A stretch of DNA of 64,000 nucleotides, taken from positions 148,137 through 212,136 of the forward strand of contig NZ_JACHNX010000006.1 in NCBI RefSeq assembly GCF_014199595.1. Direction: 5' to 3'. The notes under the pieces are model-generated. The model was given only the letters and a program-made list of their open reading frames with translations. It made no database searches and was not told the origin of the DNA. This document shows, in pieces, positions 1 through 8,583 of this stretch. The position numbers were made by a program, and so were the translations under genes. The first letter of the stretch is position 1. Each line of letters starts with the position of its first letter. The DNA is from Sphingomonas yabuuchiae. GTDB lineage: Bacteria > Pseudomonadota > Alphaproteobacteria > Sphingomonadales > Sphingomonadaceae.

Positions 1-168
1 ACCTGCAGGATGCCCGGCGACATGACCATGCACAGCAAGACGAAGGGCAGCTTCACCGCGACCCGCTTCACCACCGATCAGGAGATGGAGATGACCGGTA
101 CCCATCCGATGTCGCAAAAAGTCCATAGCGAGAGCCGCCATATCGGCGCCTGCGACGGCGCGGAGTGA
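1..168 (+). CDS. C-terminal end of a DUF3617-like secreted protein (5' end outside window)
   Basis: An open frame enters from the left edge and stops at TGA 166-168, giving 55 residues. The visible part is rich in Met, Thr and Ser, has a DMTMHSKTKG stretch, and ends in SRHIGACDG. A closing R-x-IG-x-C pattern after Met-rich beta strands is what I associate with the DUF3617 family of small exported alphaproteobacterial proteins, whose function is not known. The family call is from memory of this pattern only. The start and any signal peptide lie outside the window. Confidence 0.5.
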   Translation, partial: TCRMPGDMTMHSKTKGSFTATRFTTDQEMEMTGTHPMSQKVHSESRHIGACDGAE

Positions 169-462
169 TCCTCCGCCGGGCCGGAATGGCGGTATTCGGC
201 CCGGCGACCCGCTATCCCCCACATTAAACTTTGATTTAGATCAATATGTCACAATGCCGTCATTAGGAGGCATTGATGATCCGATAATATGACCATTTCC
301 ATCGTCACCGCGGAGGGCATCGATTCCGGGTTACGATGACCATCAAGAAAGGCCGGGGGGCCTATCCTGTTCATAATTTATGGGATCGCACGGACATCGC
401 CGGGGTGGGCTGATGGAGGGCAACCGTCGCATGCGATCGCAACTATATCGAAGGCACGCCCC
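169..462. other. Intergenic region with FNR-type box and two tiny overlapping frames
   Basis: About 294 bases without a convincing gene. It holds a perfect TTGAT-N4-ATCAA box (231-244), an AGGAGG (265-270) followed by ATG-ATC-CGA-TAA (276-287), then a 16-codon frame from ATG 289 whose TGA overlaps the ATG (335) of a 25-codon frame. These small frames may be leader peptides or chance; nothing else supports them. Confidence 0.4.
231..244. promoter_or_regulatory. FNR/FixK-type binding box TTGATTTAGATCAA
   Basis: The 14 bases match the TTGAT-N4-ATCAA consensus bound by FNR, FixK and ANR oxygen-responsive regulators with no mismatch in the ten conserved positions. It lies in an A+T-rich patch of an otherwise G+C-rich intergenic stretch. 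A class II promoter (box centred near -41.5) would put the transcription start near 279, upstream of the gene at 463. Binding itself is inferred. Confidence 0.6.
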
Positions 463-915
463 ATGCTGACCGAATGGCTCGAATTGCGCGACGAACTGGT
501 TCGCGTGATGACCGAACACCGCGCCCTGTGCAACGCGCCCAAGCCCGATGCCGTCGCGCTCAGCCGCAGCCGCTGGCTGCTTTCCAACGCCAGCCGTCAG
601 CGGGCGAGTTGGCTGATGCGCAACGCGAACCCGACCGCACAACGATTGGCACACACGACCGGCGGTGCCGCCTGGCTCGCGGTACAGGCGACCATGCCTG
701 CCTATCGCCAGCGTATATCCGGCTTTCTTTCGAGTTGGCCGCTCGAAGAGATCATCGCCGACTGGGACGGATATCGCCGTGGCTGCGCCGAGTTGCGCAC
801 CGAGATCGCAGCATGGCTGCGCGACGAGGAATTCGGGATCCGGGCGCTGGCGGCGGAACTGGAAGCGGAGTCCCTGCCCCCGATCGCCATCGCCCGTCAG
901 GCATATCCCCGATAG
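463..915 (+). CDS. Small, probably all-helical protein of unknown function
   Basis: A 150-residue soluble protein with no signal peptide or membrane segment. It is rich in Leu, Ala, Arg, Trp and Glu and reads as a bundle of amphipathic helices (for example MLTEWLELRDELVRVM at the start). I do not recognise a family. Its 3' end overlaps the convergent TauE/SafE gene by 19 bases. The only regulatory hint is the FNR/FixK-type box about 220 bases upstream, which would suggest expression under low oxygen; this is an inference. Confidence 0.65.
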   Translation: MLTEWLELRDELVRVMTEHRALCNAPKPDAVALSRSRWLLSNASRQRASWLMRNANPTAQRLAHTTGGAAWLAVQATMPAYRQRISGFLSSWPLEEIIADWDGYRRGCAELRTEIAAWLRDEEFGIRALAAELEAESLPPIAIARQAYPR

Positions 916-1655
916 AAGAACACCGCCGTCGTCACCGTCGTCAGAAGGAGCGTCCAGCCCCGGATGAGCCCGGCGGGCAGCCTGCGCCCGATCAGCGCGC
1001 CGCTCCAGCCGCCGACGATGCCGCCCGCCAGCATGGGCAGGCACTGCGCCCAGGCGACCATACCCGTCGCCACGAAGACCAGGGTCGCCGCCGCATTGGC
1101 GGTGGCCAGCATCAGTGTGCGCGGTGCAGCGAGCTGCGCCGGGTTACGCCCCGAGAGCAGCCCCCAGGCGGCAGTCACCATCATGCCGATACCGCCGCCG
1201 AAATAACCACCATAGACGCCCAGCACCGCCTGCGCCCCCATCAGCGCGCGCGGCCCCGGCCGGGCGATCCGCGCCAGCCATTCCGAGGCATGCCGTCCCC
1301 CCGCGATCGCGATCGTCGCGGTCAGCAGCAGCCAGGGCACGATCAGGTCGAAGGCACGCGGCGGCGTCAGGAACAACAGGATGCTGCCCAGCAGCGCGAA
1401 AACGAAGGTCAGCGCCGCCATCCGCCGCATCGACACCCCCATCACGGGTTCCAGCCCATGACGATAGGCCCAGACGCTCGCCATGGCGGCAGGCTGGAGC
1501 GCGACGTTGGAGGTGGCGTTGGCGATGGTCGATGGCAGACCCAGCGCGATCAGCGTCGGCATGGTCGAGAAACTGCCGCCCCCCGCCAGCGCATTCATCG
1601 CGCCCCCGACAAAGCCCCCGGCAGCGGCGAGCGCGAGAAAGGTCCAGTCGATCAT
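897..1655 (-). CDS. TauE/SafE family sulfite/anion exporter permease
   Basis: A 252-residue polytopic inner-membrane protein of the TauE/SafE family (older name DUF81), whose members move sulfite, sulfoacetate or other anions. The N-terminus has the family's glycine-rich first helix (GGFVGGAMNALAGGGSF), and the second half repeats the motif as GVYGGYFGGGIG, as expected for an internally duplicated transporter. Length is normal for the family. The gene is alone, convergent with the small gene to its left, and the substrate cannot be read from sequence. Confidence 0.9.
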   Translation of the reverse strand: MIDWTFLALAAAGGFVGGAMNALAGGGSFSTMPTLIALGLPSTIANATSNVALQPAAMASVWAYRHGLEPVMGVSMRRMAALTFVFALLGSILLFLTPPRAFDLIVPWLLLTATIAIAGGRHASEWLARIARPGPRALMGAQAVLGVYGGYFGGGIGMMVTAAWGLLSGRNPAQLAAPRTLMLATANAAATLVFVATGMVAWAQCLPMLAGGIVGGWSGALIGRRLPAGLIRGWTLLLTTVTTAVFFYRGYA

Positions 1656-1663
1656 GTCGGGGA

Positions 1664-1800
1664 ATGCCCCTCCACCATCCTTCGGATGGTCCCCCTCCCC
1701 ATCAAAGATGGGGAGGACTTATCTTCAATCCTCCCCAAGCTGTGCTTGGGGCGGGGAACCGCCCGGCGCAGCCGGGTGGTGGAGGGGCCAGCCCCCACCC
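1664..1800. repeat. Multi-hairpin REP-like intergenic element
   Basis: Between two minus-strand genes lie at least three stacked inverted repeats: CCTCCCCATC/GATGGGGAGG around 1694-1715, CCCCAAGC/GCTTGGGG at 1733-1751, and CCCGGC/GCCGGG around 1762-1776. G-rich and C-rich blocks repeat throughout. This layout is typical of sphingomonad REP-like extragenic elements and may also stop transcription. No coding frame fits. Confidence 0.6.
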
Positions 1801-2205
1801 TCAACGCGGGGCCAGACGCCGGATGTCGAGCACGTCCACCCCGGCGAGCATCACCGGCCCGAAACGCCCCTCGACCTCCGCGACGATGCCTTCGGCGCTC
1901 GAACGCACCCGCGTCCAGGGAATCTCGCGCACCGCGATCCGGCGGCCATGCAGCTTGAGCGCCGCGACCCGGCCATCGGTCGCCACCACCAGCGCGCCCT
2001 GGCCATCGGCACCGACCACGGCCCCCGCAACGGTAAAGCCCGTCAGCGCCGCCTCGGCCGCCGCCGCGACATCCTCGGGCGAGCCGATCCGGCGATCGCG
2101 GCGGCGCGTGCAGAGCCACGCGATTCCCGCCCCGCCCAGCGCCACGCCGACGCCCAGCCCGGCCAGCGCCCCGGTCGTCACCGTGCCGACGAGCGGCAGG
2201 ATCAT
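1801..2205 (-). CDS. Membrane-anchored small protein of unknown function
   Basis: 134 residues with one N-terminal hydrophobic segment (about residues 3-31, rich in Gly, Ala, Val and Leu) followed by a charged RRRDRR stop-transfer run. That places the remaining ~100 residues in the cytoplasm. The soluble part has alternating hydrophobic residues suggesting a small beta domain. Its start codon overlaps the stop of the TIGR01244 gene by four bases, so the two are translationally coupled. No family recognised. Confidence 0.7.
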   Translation of the reverse strand: MILPLVGTVTTGALAGLGVGVALGGAGIAWLCTRRRDRRIGSPEDVAAAAEAALTGFTVAGAVVGADGQGALVVATDGRVAALKLHGRRIAVREIPWTRVRSSAEGIVAEVEGRFGPVMLAGVDVLDIRRLAPR

Positions 2206-2642
2206 CCGGCGTTGCCTGCCAGCGCGTCCAGCGTCGGGCGCAGGCCGGACAGGTCATAGCCCGCCCCTTCGGCCTGCATCACGATCAGGGTCGGGTTGCG
2301 CCCGGCCTTGGCCGCCGCCAGCGCCCACAGATTGCAGCTGCGCGTGCCCGACCGGCAATAGGCCAGCACCGGCCCCTTGGCCTCGACCAGCGCCTGGGTC
2401 ATCTGGTCGACCATCTCATGGCTGAACCCGCCGGGCGTCACGGGGATGGCGGTATAGGCCAGTCCGTGATCCTCGGCCGCGGCGCGAATCGAATCGCCGG
2501 TCGGCTGGCCGGGCTCTTCGCCGTCGGGACGGTTGTTGACGATGGCGGCATAGCCCGCCGCCTTGATCGCGGCGACGTCCTCGGGCCGGATCTGGGGAGC
2601 GACGGCGACGCTTTCGTTGATGGGGCGGATCATGCGGTTCAC
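2202..2642 (-). CDS. TIGR01244 family phosphatase/sulfurtransferase-like protein (DUF442)
   Basis: 146 residues of the DUF442/TIGR01244 family, a cysteine-dependent phosphatase fold often called beta-lactamase-hydrolase-like. The active-site loop is visible as YCRSGTRS near residue 98, fitting the C-X5-R signature of Cys-based phosphatases; the N-terminal NNRPDGEEPGQP stretch is also typical. An internal ATG four codons in (MIRPINES) is a possible alternative start. In some bacteria relatives are fused to or sit beside persulfide dioxygenases; no such partner is visible here. Confidence 0.88.
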   Translation of the reverse strand: MNRMIRPINESVAVAPQIRPEDVAAIKAAGYAAIVNNRPDGEEPGQPTGDSIRAAAEDHGLAYTAIPVTPGGFSHEMVDQMTQALVEAKGPVLAYCRSGTRSCNLWALAAAKAGRNPTLIVMQAEGAGYDLSGLRPTLDALAGNAG

Positions 2643-2789
2643 CTATTCAATGGGCCGTTTCACCGCAACCGGTGGCGGGCCTGCTTTGTCGGAAAAGACG
2701 CATCAGTTTCGCATCGGGTCCGCCGCGCGGCGGAACATACGGCCCCGCGCCACGTCTGGCTGTCATCCCCTTTGTTAAGGAGCCGCCCC

Positions 2790-3815
2790 ATGCCGCCGAT
2801 CGATCGCCGTCAGGGCCTGTGGAGCCTGGCCGCGCTGGGCGTCGCCTCCGCCCTTCCCCTCGCCTGGGCACGGCGGGCGCAGGCGGCGGCTCCGCAGCGC
2901 GGCGTGCTGGCGGTCGTCGAAAAGGGCACCGGCGGCGTCGTCTTCTACCGCGTGCCCGATGGCGAGCGGCTGGGCCAGGTGCCGCTGGGCACGCAGCCGC
3001 ACGAGATGGTCGCCGATGCGGGCGGCCGCTTCGCCTATGTCGGCGGGTACGGCGTGAAGGGCTGGCAGTTCGGCGGCGAGGGCGGGCATCAGCTCTGGGT
3101 GATCGACCTGGAGGGGCGCAGGCTCGTGCGCACCATCGACCTGTCGCCGCACCGCCGCTGGCACGGGATGCGGATGGACGCGAAGGGGCTCCTCTATGCG
3201 CTGTCCGAGACCGACAGCCTGCTCGCCCGATTCGACACGCCCGCCAGCGCCGACAGTCCCGACCGGATGATCCCGGTCGGCGGCGCGCGCAGCCATTATT
3301 TCGTGGTGAAGGCCGACGGCAGCCGCGCCTATGTCGCCGATACGATGAGCGGCACCGTCATCATGGTCGACCCCGACGATGCCAGCTTCGCGCCCGTCAA
3401 ACAGCATATCGGCAAGGCACCCGAGGGCCTGGCGCTCAGCCCGGATGAGCGGACGCTCTATGTCATCGACCGCCCGGGGGGCGTGCTCCATGCGCTCGAT
3501 GCGGTGACGCTGCGCCCGCGTGCCCGCACCACCCTGCGCGGCGAGGCGGTGCGGGTGGTCGTGCAGGCGGACGGCCGGTTGATCGTGTCGAACACCGCCG
3601 ACAAGAGCCTGACCCGCCATTCCCCCGCCACCCTGGCCGAGGAAGCGCGGCTGCCGCTGCCCGCCGCCGCGCCGGGGCTGAACCTGCCCGCCGGAGGCTC
3701 GATCCTGTATGCCGCGCTGGAGAATAACCGGATCGCCATCATCGACCTGGCGGCGTGGAAGGTCACCGGCGGCTTTGCGACCGGCGACGCGCCCGACACC
3801 GCCGTCCTTCTGTAA
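2790..3815 (+). CDS. Exported YVTN-type beta-propeller protein
   Basis: 341 residues. The start is ATG 2790, chosen because AAGGAG lies just upstream (2776-2781) and a signal peptide follows: DRRQGLWSLAALGVASALPL ending near AQA, with a twin arginine that makes Tat export possible. The mature part is built from repeated beta blades with D-G-R/D-G-S turns and the YVADTMSGTVIMVDP and LSPDERTLYVID patterns of YVTN/NHL-type repeats. Such periplasmic propellers bind proteins or ligands, and the role here is not evident. It sits 48 bases before crtY. Confidence 0.85.
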   Translation: MPPIDRRQGLWSLAALGVASALPLAWARRAQAAAPQRGVLAVVEKGTGGVVFYRVPDGERLGQVPLGTQPHEMVADAGGRFAYVGGYGVKGWQFGGEGGHQLWVIDLEGRRLVRTIDLSPHRRWHGMRMDAKGLLYALSETDSLLARFDTPASADSPDRMIPVGGARSHYFVVKADGSRAYVADTMSGTVIMVDPDDASFAPVKQHIGKAPEGLALSPDERTLYVIDRPGGVLHALDAVTLRPRARTTLRGEAVRVVVQADGRLIVSNTADKSLTRHSPATLAEEARLPLPAAAPGLNLPAGGSILYAALENNRIAIIDLAAWKVTGGFATGDAPDTAVLL

Positions 3816-3863
3816 TGGCACCGACCCTTTGCCTTGGCCCCGCTTTCCGGTAGCGGTAGCGCG

Positions 3864-5036
3864 ATGGCTGCCAAAATCTCCTGTGATGTTGCGATCATTG
3901 GCGCAGGCCTGGCCGGTGGGCTGATCGCGCTTGCGCTGAAAGCCCGCCACCCCTCGCTCGACGTCCGGCTGATCGATGCGGGCGAGACGATCGGCGGCAA
4001 CCACCTCTGGTCCTTTTTCGGTAGCGACGTGGCCAAGCGCGACCGCTGGATCGTCGAGCGCCTCGTCGCGCATGGCTGGCGCAGTTACGACGTCGCCTTT
4101 CCGGCGCATTCGCGCACCATCGACCAGACCTATTATTCGATCGAGAGCCACCGCCTCGACGCCGAGGTTCGCCGGGCGCTGCCGCCGCACGCGCTGATCC
4201 TGGGGCGCAAGGTGCTGGCGGTGTCGGCCACCGCCGCCGTCTTCGCCGATGGCGACCGGGTGGAGGCGACGGGCGTGATCGATGCGCGCGGCGCGGGCGA
4301 CCTGTCTTCGCTGTCCTGCGGCTGGCAAAAATTCGTCGGGCAGGAGCTGAAGCTGAGCCGCCCGCACGGGGTCGAGCGACCAGTGGTGATGGACGCCACC
4401 GTCAAGCAGTTGGACGGCTATCGCTTCGTCTACACCCTGCCCTTCGCCGAGGACCGGATCTTCGTCGAGGACACCTATTACTCCACCTCCGCCGAGCTGA
4501 ACCGTCGCGCCATCGTCCAGCGGATCGAACGCTATGCCGACAGCCGCGACTGGGTGGGGGCCGAGGTGGTGCGCGAGGAGGCGGGCGTGCTGCCGGTCGC
4601 GATGGGCGGCGATTTCGACGGCTATTGGCGCAGCGGCGGGGCCAGGACGCCCAAGGCCGGGATGCGCGCCGGGCTGTTCCACCCGACCACCGGCTATTCG
4701 CTGCCCGATGCGATCCGCATGGCGGCGATGCTGGCCGAGCGGCGCGATTTCGCAGGGACCGACCTGCACGACGCGACCTATCGCATGGCGCGCGATGCCT
4801 GGGACGCGCGCGGCTTTTACCGTATGCTCGACACGATGTTGTTCAAGGCCGCGGAGCCGGATGAGCGATACCGCGTTCTCGAGCGTTTCTATCGACTTTC
4901 GCCCGACCTGATCGGGCGTTTCTATGCGGGGCAATCGACCATGGCCGACAAGGCACGAATTCTGACCGGACGGCCGCCGGTGCCGATCCTGCGCGCCATT
5001 GCCGCCCTGAGAGACAAGTCGGGGGGCCGGGCATGA
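3864..5036 (+). CDS. crtY: Lycopene beta-cyclase
   Basis: Cyclises the ends of lycopene to beta-carotene at the membrane, using a redox-silent FAD/NAD(P). The N-terminus has the dinucleotide-binding GAGLAG (residues 13-18), followed by the CrtY-type GGNHLWSFF and the DARG and FHPTTGYSLP motifs. 390 residues from ATG 3864 fits bacterial CrtY; a TTG 30 bases upstream would only add ten residues before the Rossmann strand. The stop overlaps the crtI start by four bases (ATGA), so the two enzymes are coupled. Confidence 0.93.
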   Translation: MAAKISCDVAIIGAGLAGGLIALALKARHPSLDVRLIDAGETIGGNHLWSFFGSDVAKRDRWIVERLVAHGWRSYDVAFPAHSRTIDQTYYSIESHRLDAEVRRALPPHALILGRKVLAVSATAAVFADGDRVEATGVIDARGAGDLSSLSCGWQKFVGQELKLSRPHGVERPVVMDATVKQLDGYRFVYTLPFAEDRIFVEDTYYSTSAELNRRAIVQRIERYADSRDWVGAEVVREEAGVLPVAMGGDFDGYWRSGGARTPKAGMRAGLFHPTTGYSLPDAIRMAAMLAERRDFAGTDLHDATYRMARDAWDARGFYRMLDTMLFKAAEPDERYRVLERFYRLSPDLIGRFYAGQSTMADKARILTGRPPVPILRAIAALRDKSGGRA

Positions 5037-6508
5037 AGAGCGCGGTCGTCATCGGATCGGGTTTCGGCGGGCTGGCACTGGCCATCCGCCTGCAATCGGC
5101 GGGCGTGCAGACGACGATCGTCGAAGCGCGCGACAAGCCGGGCGGTCGCGCCTATTATTGGGAGCGCGACGGCTTCACCTTCGACGCCGGGCCCACGGTC
5201 ATCACCGATCCGGCCTGTCTGGAGGAACTGTGGGCGCTGACCGGCCGGTCGATGTCCGAGGATGTGACGCTCGATCCGGTCAGCCCCTTCTATCGGCTCA
5301 ACTGGGTCGACGGCACCAATTTCGACTATAGCAACGACGACACCCAGCTGCGGTCCGAAATCGCCAAGCTGAACCCCGACGATATCGAAGGGTACGGCAA
5401 GTTCCTCGACTATGCCGAGGGCGTGTACCGCGAAGGCTATGAGAAGCTCGGCCATGTCGCGTTTCTCGACTTCGCCTCGATGATCAAGGCCGCGCCCGCG
5501 CTGGCCAAGTACCAGGCATGGAACTCGGTCTATGCCATGGTGTCGAAATTCGTGAAGTCGGAGAAGCTGCGCGAGGCCTTGTCCTTCCACACGCTGCTCG
5601 TCGGCGGCAATCCGATGACGACCAGCGCCATCTATGCCTTGATCCACAAGCTGGAGCGCGACGGCGGCGTCTGGTTCGCGCGCGGCGGCACCAACCGGCT
5701 GGTGGCGGGCATGGTCGCGCAGTTCGAGCGGATCGGCGGCGTGATCCGCCTGGGCGATCCCGTGACGCGGATCGAGACGCTGGGCGACCGCGCGACCGGC
5801 GTCGTGACCAAGAGCGGCCTGACCATCCAGGCCGATGCGGTCGCGACCAATGCCGACATCATGCACAGCTACCGCGACCTGCTGTCCGACAATCGCTCGG
5901 CCCGGCGGACGGTCAACCGGCTGGAGCGCAAGCGCTACTCGCCGTCGCTGTTCGTCGTGCATTTCGGCATCAAGGGCGCGTGGCCGGGCATCCCGCACCA
6001 TATGATCCTGTTCGGCCCGCGCTATAAGGGCCTGCTGACCGACATTTACGACACCGGCGTGCTGTCGGAGGATTTCTCGCTCTATCTCCACCACCCGACG
6101 GTCACCGACCCGAGCCTCGCGCCCGAGGGTCATTCGACCTTCTATGCGCTGGCCCCGGTGCCGCACATGGGCAAGTTCCCGATGAACTGGGACGAGGTCG
6201 GGCCGATCCTGGAAAAGCGTATCCTGGACGAGGTCGGCCGCCGCTTGATCCCCGATATCCATGAGCGGATCGTGACCAAGTTCCATTATGCCCCGGCCGA
6301 CTTCGCGACCGACCTGAACGCGCATATGGGCTCGGCCTTTTCGCTGGAGCCGATCCTGACTCAGAGCGCCTATTTCCGGGTTCACAACCGCGACGATTCG
6401 ATCCCGAACCTGTATTTCGTCGGCGCGGGCACGCATCCGGGCGCGGGCATTCCGGGCGTGGTGGGGAGCGCCAAGGCGACGGCAGCGCTGATGTTGGAGC
6501 GGCAGTAA
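5033..6508 (+). CDS. crtI: Phytoene desaturase (CrtI type)
   Basis: FAD-dependent membrane-associated desaturase that turns colourless phytoene into lycopene. The N-terminal FAD motif GSGFGG (residues 8-13) is followed by the carotenoid-desaturase region GRAYYWERDGFTFDAGPTVI. The C-terminus carries the classic GAGTHPGAGIPGVVGSAKA signature. 491 residues is full length. It overlaps crtY by four bases. The third lycopene-pathway gene, crtB, lies 4.3 kb away on the other strand and not in the operon. Confidence 0.95.
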   Translation: MKSAVVIGSGFGGLALAIRLQSAGVQTTIVEARDKPGGRAYYWERDGFTFDAGPTVITDPACLEELWALTGRSMSEDVTLDPVSPFYRLNWVDGTNFDYSNDDTQLRSEIAKLNPDDIEGYGKFLDYAEGVYREGYEKLGHVAFLDFASMIKAAPALAKYQAWNSVYAMVSKFVKSEKLREALSFHTLLVGGNPMTTSAIYALIHKLERDGGVWFARGGTNRLVAGMVAQFERIGGVIRLGDPVTRIETLGDRATGVVTKSGLTIQADAVATNADIMHSYRDLLSDNRSARRTVNRLERKRYSPSLFVVHFGIKGAWPGIPHHMILFGPRYKGLLTDIYDTGVLSEDFSLYLHHPTVTDPSLAPEGHSTFYALAPVPHMGKFPMNWDEVGPILEKRILDEVGRRLIPDIHERIVTKFHYAPADFATDLNAHMGSAFSLEPILTQSAYFRVHNRDDSIPNLYFVGAGTHPGAGIPGVVGSAKATAALMLERQ

Positions 6509-6522
6509 CGGCCCCCTCCCCC

Positions 6523-6543
6523 CTCCGTTCAGCCTGAGCGGAG
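6523..6543. repeat. CCGTTCAG-type palindrome after crtI
   Basis: An inverted repeat CTCCGTTCAG/CTGAGCGGAG with a short loop lies just after the crtI stop. It belongs to the dispersed family also seen at 10813, 15272 and 40377, and could act as a weak terminator or REP-like site. Confidence 0.55.
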
Positions 6544-6577
6544 CGTGGCAATAAAGGTCATTGAAGAGGGGTAGGTC

Positions 6578-7534
6578 ATGTCGCTCGTCACGCTGTTCGC
6601 CGCCATCATCGCCACCACCGCACCGATGGCCGACCGCGACATCGCCGCGCCGGGTCCGCAGGGCCCTTTGAAAGGCAGTTGGACCGGGCCGGAGGGCGCC
6701 AAGGTGCCGGTCGTGCTGATAATCCCCGGATCGGGTCCGACCGACCGCGACGGCAACAGTCCGAGCGGGCTAAAGGCCGCCTCGTTGCGCCTGCTCGCCG
6801 AGGGGCTGGCGGCGAAGGGTATCGCCAGCGTGCGAATCGACAAGCGCGGCATGTTCGCCAGCGCAGGCGCGATCCCCGACGCCAACAAGGTGACGATCGA
6901 CGACTACGCCGCCGACACCCGGTCCTGGATCGCCGCCATCCGCGCGAAGACCGGTGCCCCGTGCGTCTGGGTCCTGGGGCATAGCGAAGGCGGGCTGGTC
7001 GCACTGGATACCGCCGCCGCCAAACCGGCGGGGCTGTGCGGCGTCATCACCGTCTCCACCCCCGGACGGCGGCTGGGCACGGTGATGCGGGCACAGTTTC
7101 ATGCCAACCCCGCCAACGCGCCGATCCTGGCCGATGCCGACCGCATGATCGACGCGCTGGAAGCGGGCCGCACCATCCCCGCCGCCAGCCTGACGCCGCC
7201 CCTGCCGATGATCTTCGCCGACGCGGTCCAGCCCTTCCTCATCAACAGCTTTTCCAAGGACCCCGCAAAACTGGCGGCGGCGACCGCCAAGCCGCTGCTC
7301 ATCGTGCAGGGCGAAGCCGATCTGCAAGTCACGCCCGAGGATGCCCGCACGCTGAAGGCCGCGCAGCCCAAGACCAGGCTGGTCCTTTTGCCCGGGGTCA
7401 ATCATGTGCTGAAGACGGTGGAGGGCGATAGCCGAGGCGCGAACCTGGCGACCTATGCCGACCCCAATCTGCCGATCGCGCTGGGTGTGGTGACGGCGGT
7501 GGCGGATTTCGTCATGGGCCATCCTGCGCAATAA
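6578..7534 (+). CDS. Alpha/beta hydrolase, probably exported
   Basis: 318 residues of the alpha/beta-hydrolase superfamily. The nucleophile elbow GHSEGG is at 134-139 (Ser136), the oxyanion-side loop PGSGPTDRDGN at 50-60, a late Asp in GEADLQV and the His in GVNHVLK complete a plausible triad. A short hydrophobic N-terminus (SLVTLFAAIIATTAP) suggests a signal peptide. The PGSGPTDRDGN loop resembles the YqiA/dienelactone-hydrolase-like secreted esterases. Substrate unknown. It follows crtI after 69 bases and could be co-transcribed. Confidence 0.85.
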   Translation: MSLVTLFAAIIATTAPMADRDIAAPGPQGPLKGSWTGPEGAKVPVVLIIPGSGPTDRDGNSPSGLKAASLRLLAEGLAAKGIASVRIDKRGMFASAGAIPDANKVTIDDYAADTRSWIAAIRAKTGAPCVWVLGHSEGGLVALDTAAAKPAGLCGVITVSTPGRRLGTVMRAQFHANPANAPILADADRMIDALEAGRTIPAASLTPPLPMIFADAVQPFLINSFSKDPAKLAAATAKPLLIVQGEADLQVTPEDARTLKAAQPKTRLVLLPGVNHVLKTVEGDSRGANLATYADPNLPIALGVVTAVADFVMGHPAQ

Positions 7535-7607
7535 AGTCCGGTCCGGCCACAAAGCCGACATGATTACCCTTGATCGTTACCCGGTCGTCACGACACCGGG
7601 AGATATC

Positions 7608-8513
7608 ATGATGCGCCGTTTTGCCTGGCTCTTGCTGGCCACCCTGACGGCCGCCGCGCCGCCGCCGACCGAGCGCGTGATCGCACCGGACGGCTTGGTG
7701 CCGGTCACGATCAACGGCGTCACCCGCACCGTGCGGATCGATCCGGGGGCGACAGCGATGCCCATCATCACCACCGAATTTGCCAAAGCCGCCAGCATGA
7801 AGCCGGGCATGTTCGGCTTCATGATGGGCTTCGGGCCCAACGTCAGGATCTCCGGCGGCACAGCCTTGGCGCGGGTCGCGTTTGGCGGCGGAAATCCCGC
7901 CAAACGTCGCATCGGCTTCACCGAAAAGCCATTTGCATCTGGTATAGCAGGCGTATTCGGACCGGGGAGTCTGCCCGATCCGATCGTTCACTTCCGCCTG
8001 CGCGATTCCGTCGCAGGTGAGCGAACCACCGCATTTCCAATGGTTGATCAGGGCGATCTGTTCGGCGGCTGGGCCGAGCGTTTCGCGATCATCATGGTCG
8101 AGGGGCAACCGATGCGGGTTCGCTTCGACCCCCATCATCCACGTACGTTGGCCAATGCGGGGGCGGCAGTGCGACTTGCTCGAGCCTATGGCGGCACACT
8201 GTCGGGATCAACCAGCCCGGCCGAGATCGCTTTTGGTGTTGAGCGACCGATTCGCGCGATGACCTTGGCAACACCCCTTACGGTCGGCCCGCTGAGTATT
8301 GCGACGCTGGGGGTACGCACGGTTGATCATGGCAATACTGACACGATCGCAGACGCCGATCAGCATGCCGATCCCAATGAGGTTGTGGTGACCGGCAAAG
8401 GTAAGCACGACATCAAGCGCGACCGTCTGTCGATTGGTGCGGACCAGCTAAACCGCTGTTCGTCGATCGTGTTCGACAAGCCCGCCCGGCAGATACGGCT
8501 GAGCTGTCGCTGA
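7608..8513 (+). CDS. Exported retropepsin-like protein with altered active-site triplet
   Basis: 301 residues from ATG 7608, preceded by GGGAG; the N-terminus MMRRFAWLLLATLTAAAPPP is a signal peptide. Residues after it read VPVTINGVTRTVRIDPGAT, the layout of a single-domain aspartic protease (V-x-V-N-G-...-D-[ST]-G-A), but with Pro in place of Ser/Thr. The later half contains a second hydrophobic-GG pattern (GDLFGGWAERFAIIMVEGQP). It may be a degenerate protease or a binding domain. Confidence in the fold is moderate, and in catalysis low. Confidence 0.6.
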   Translation: MMRRFAWLLLATLTAAAPPPTERVIAPDGLVPVTINGVTRTVRIDPGATAMPIITTEFAKAASMKPGMFGFMMGFGPNVRISGGTALARVAFGGGNPAKRRIGFTEKPFASGIAGVFGPGSLPDPIVHFRLRDSVAGERTTAFPMVDQGDLFGGWAERFAIIMVEGQPMRVRFDPHHPRTLANAGAAVRLARAYGGTLSGSTSPAEIAFGVERPIRAMTLATPLTVGPLSIATLGVRTVDHGNTDTIADADQHADPNEVVVTGKGKHDIKRDRLSIGADQLNRCSSIVFDKPARQIRLSCR

Positions 8514-8545
8514 CCTTAAAAGTCCACAACGCCATAAGATGAGAT

Positions 8546-8570
8546 CCCCTCCTCCCCTGAAGGGGAGGGG
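8546..8570. terminator. Bidirectional hairpin between convergent genes
   Basis: CCTCCCCT at 8551-8558 pairs with AGGGGAGG at 8561-8568 over a two-base loop, between the stop of the retropepsin-like gene and the stop of the ABC exporter. The place between convergent stops supports a terminator role; there is no clear T run. Confidence 0.55.
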
Positions 8571-8583
8571 CTCGCGTTACGAT

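Noticed and set aside
2775..4934. Minus-strand 719-codon frame opposite the propeller gene and crtY
   Set aside because: Antisense shadow of two recognisable genes.
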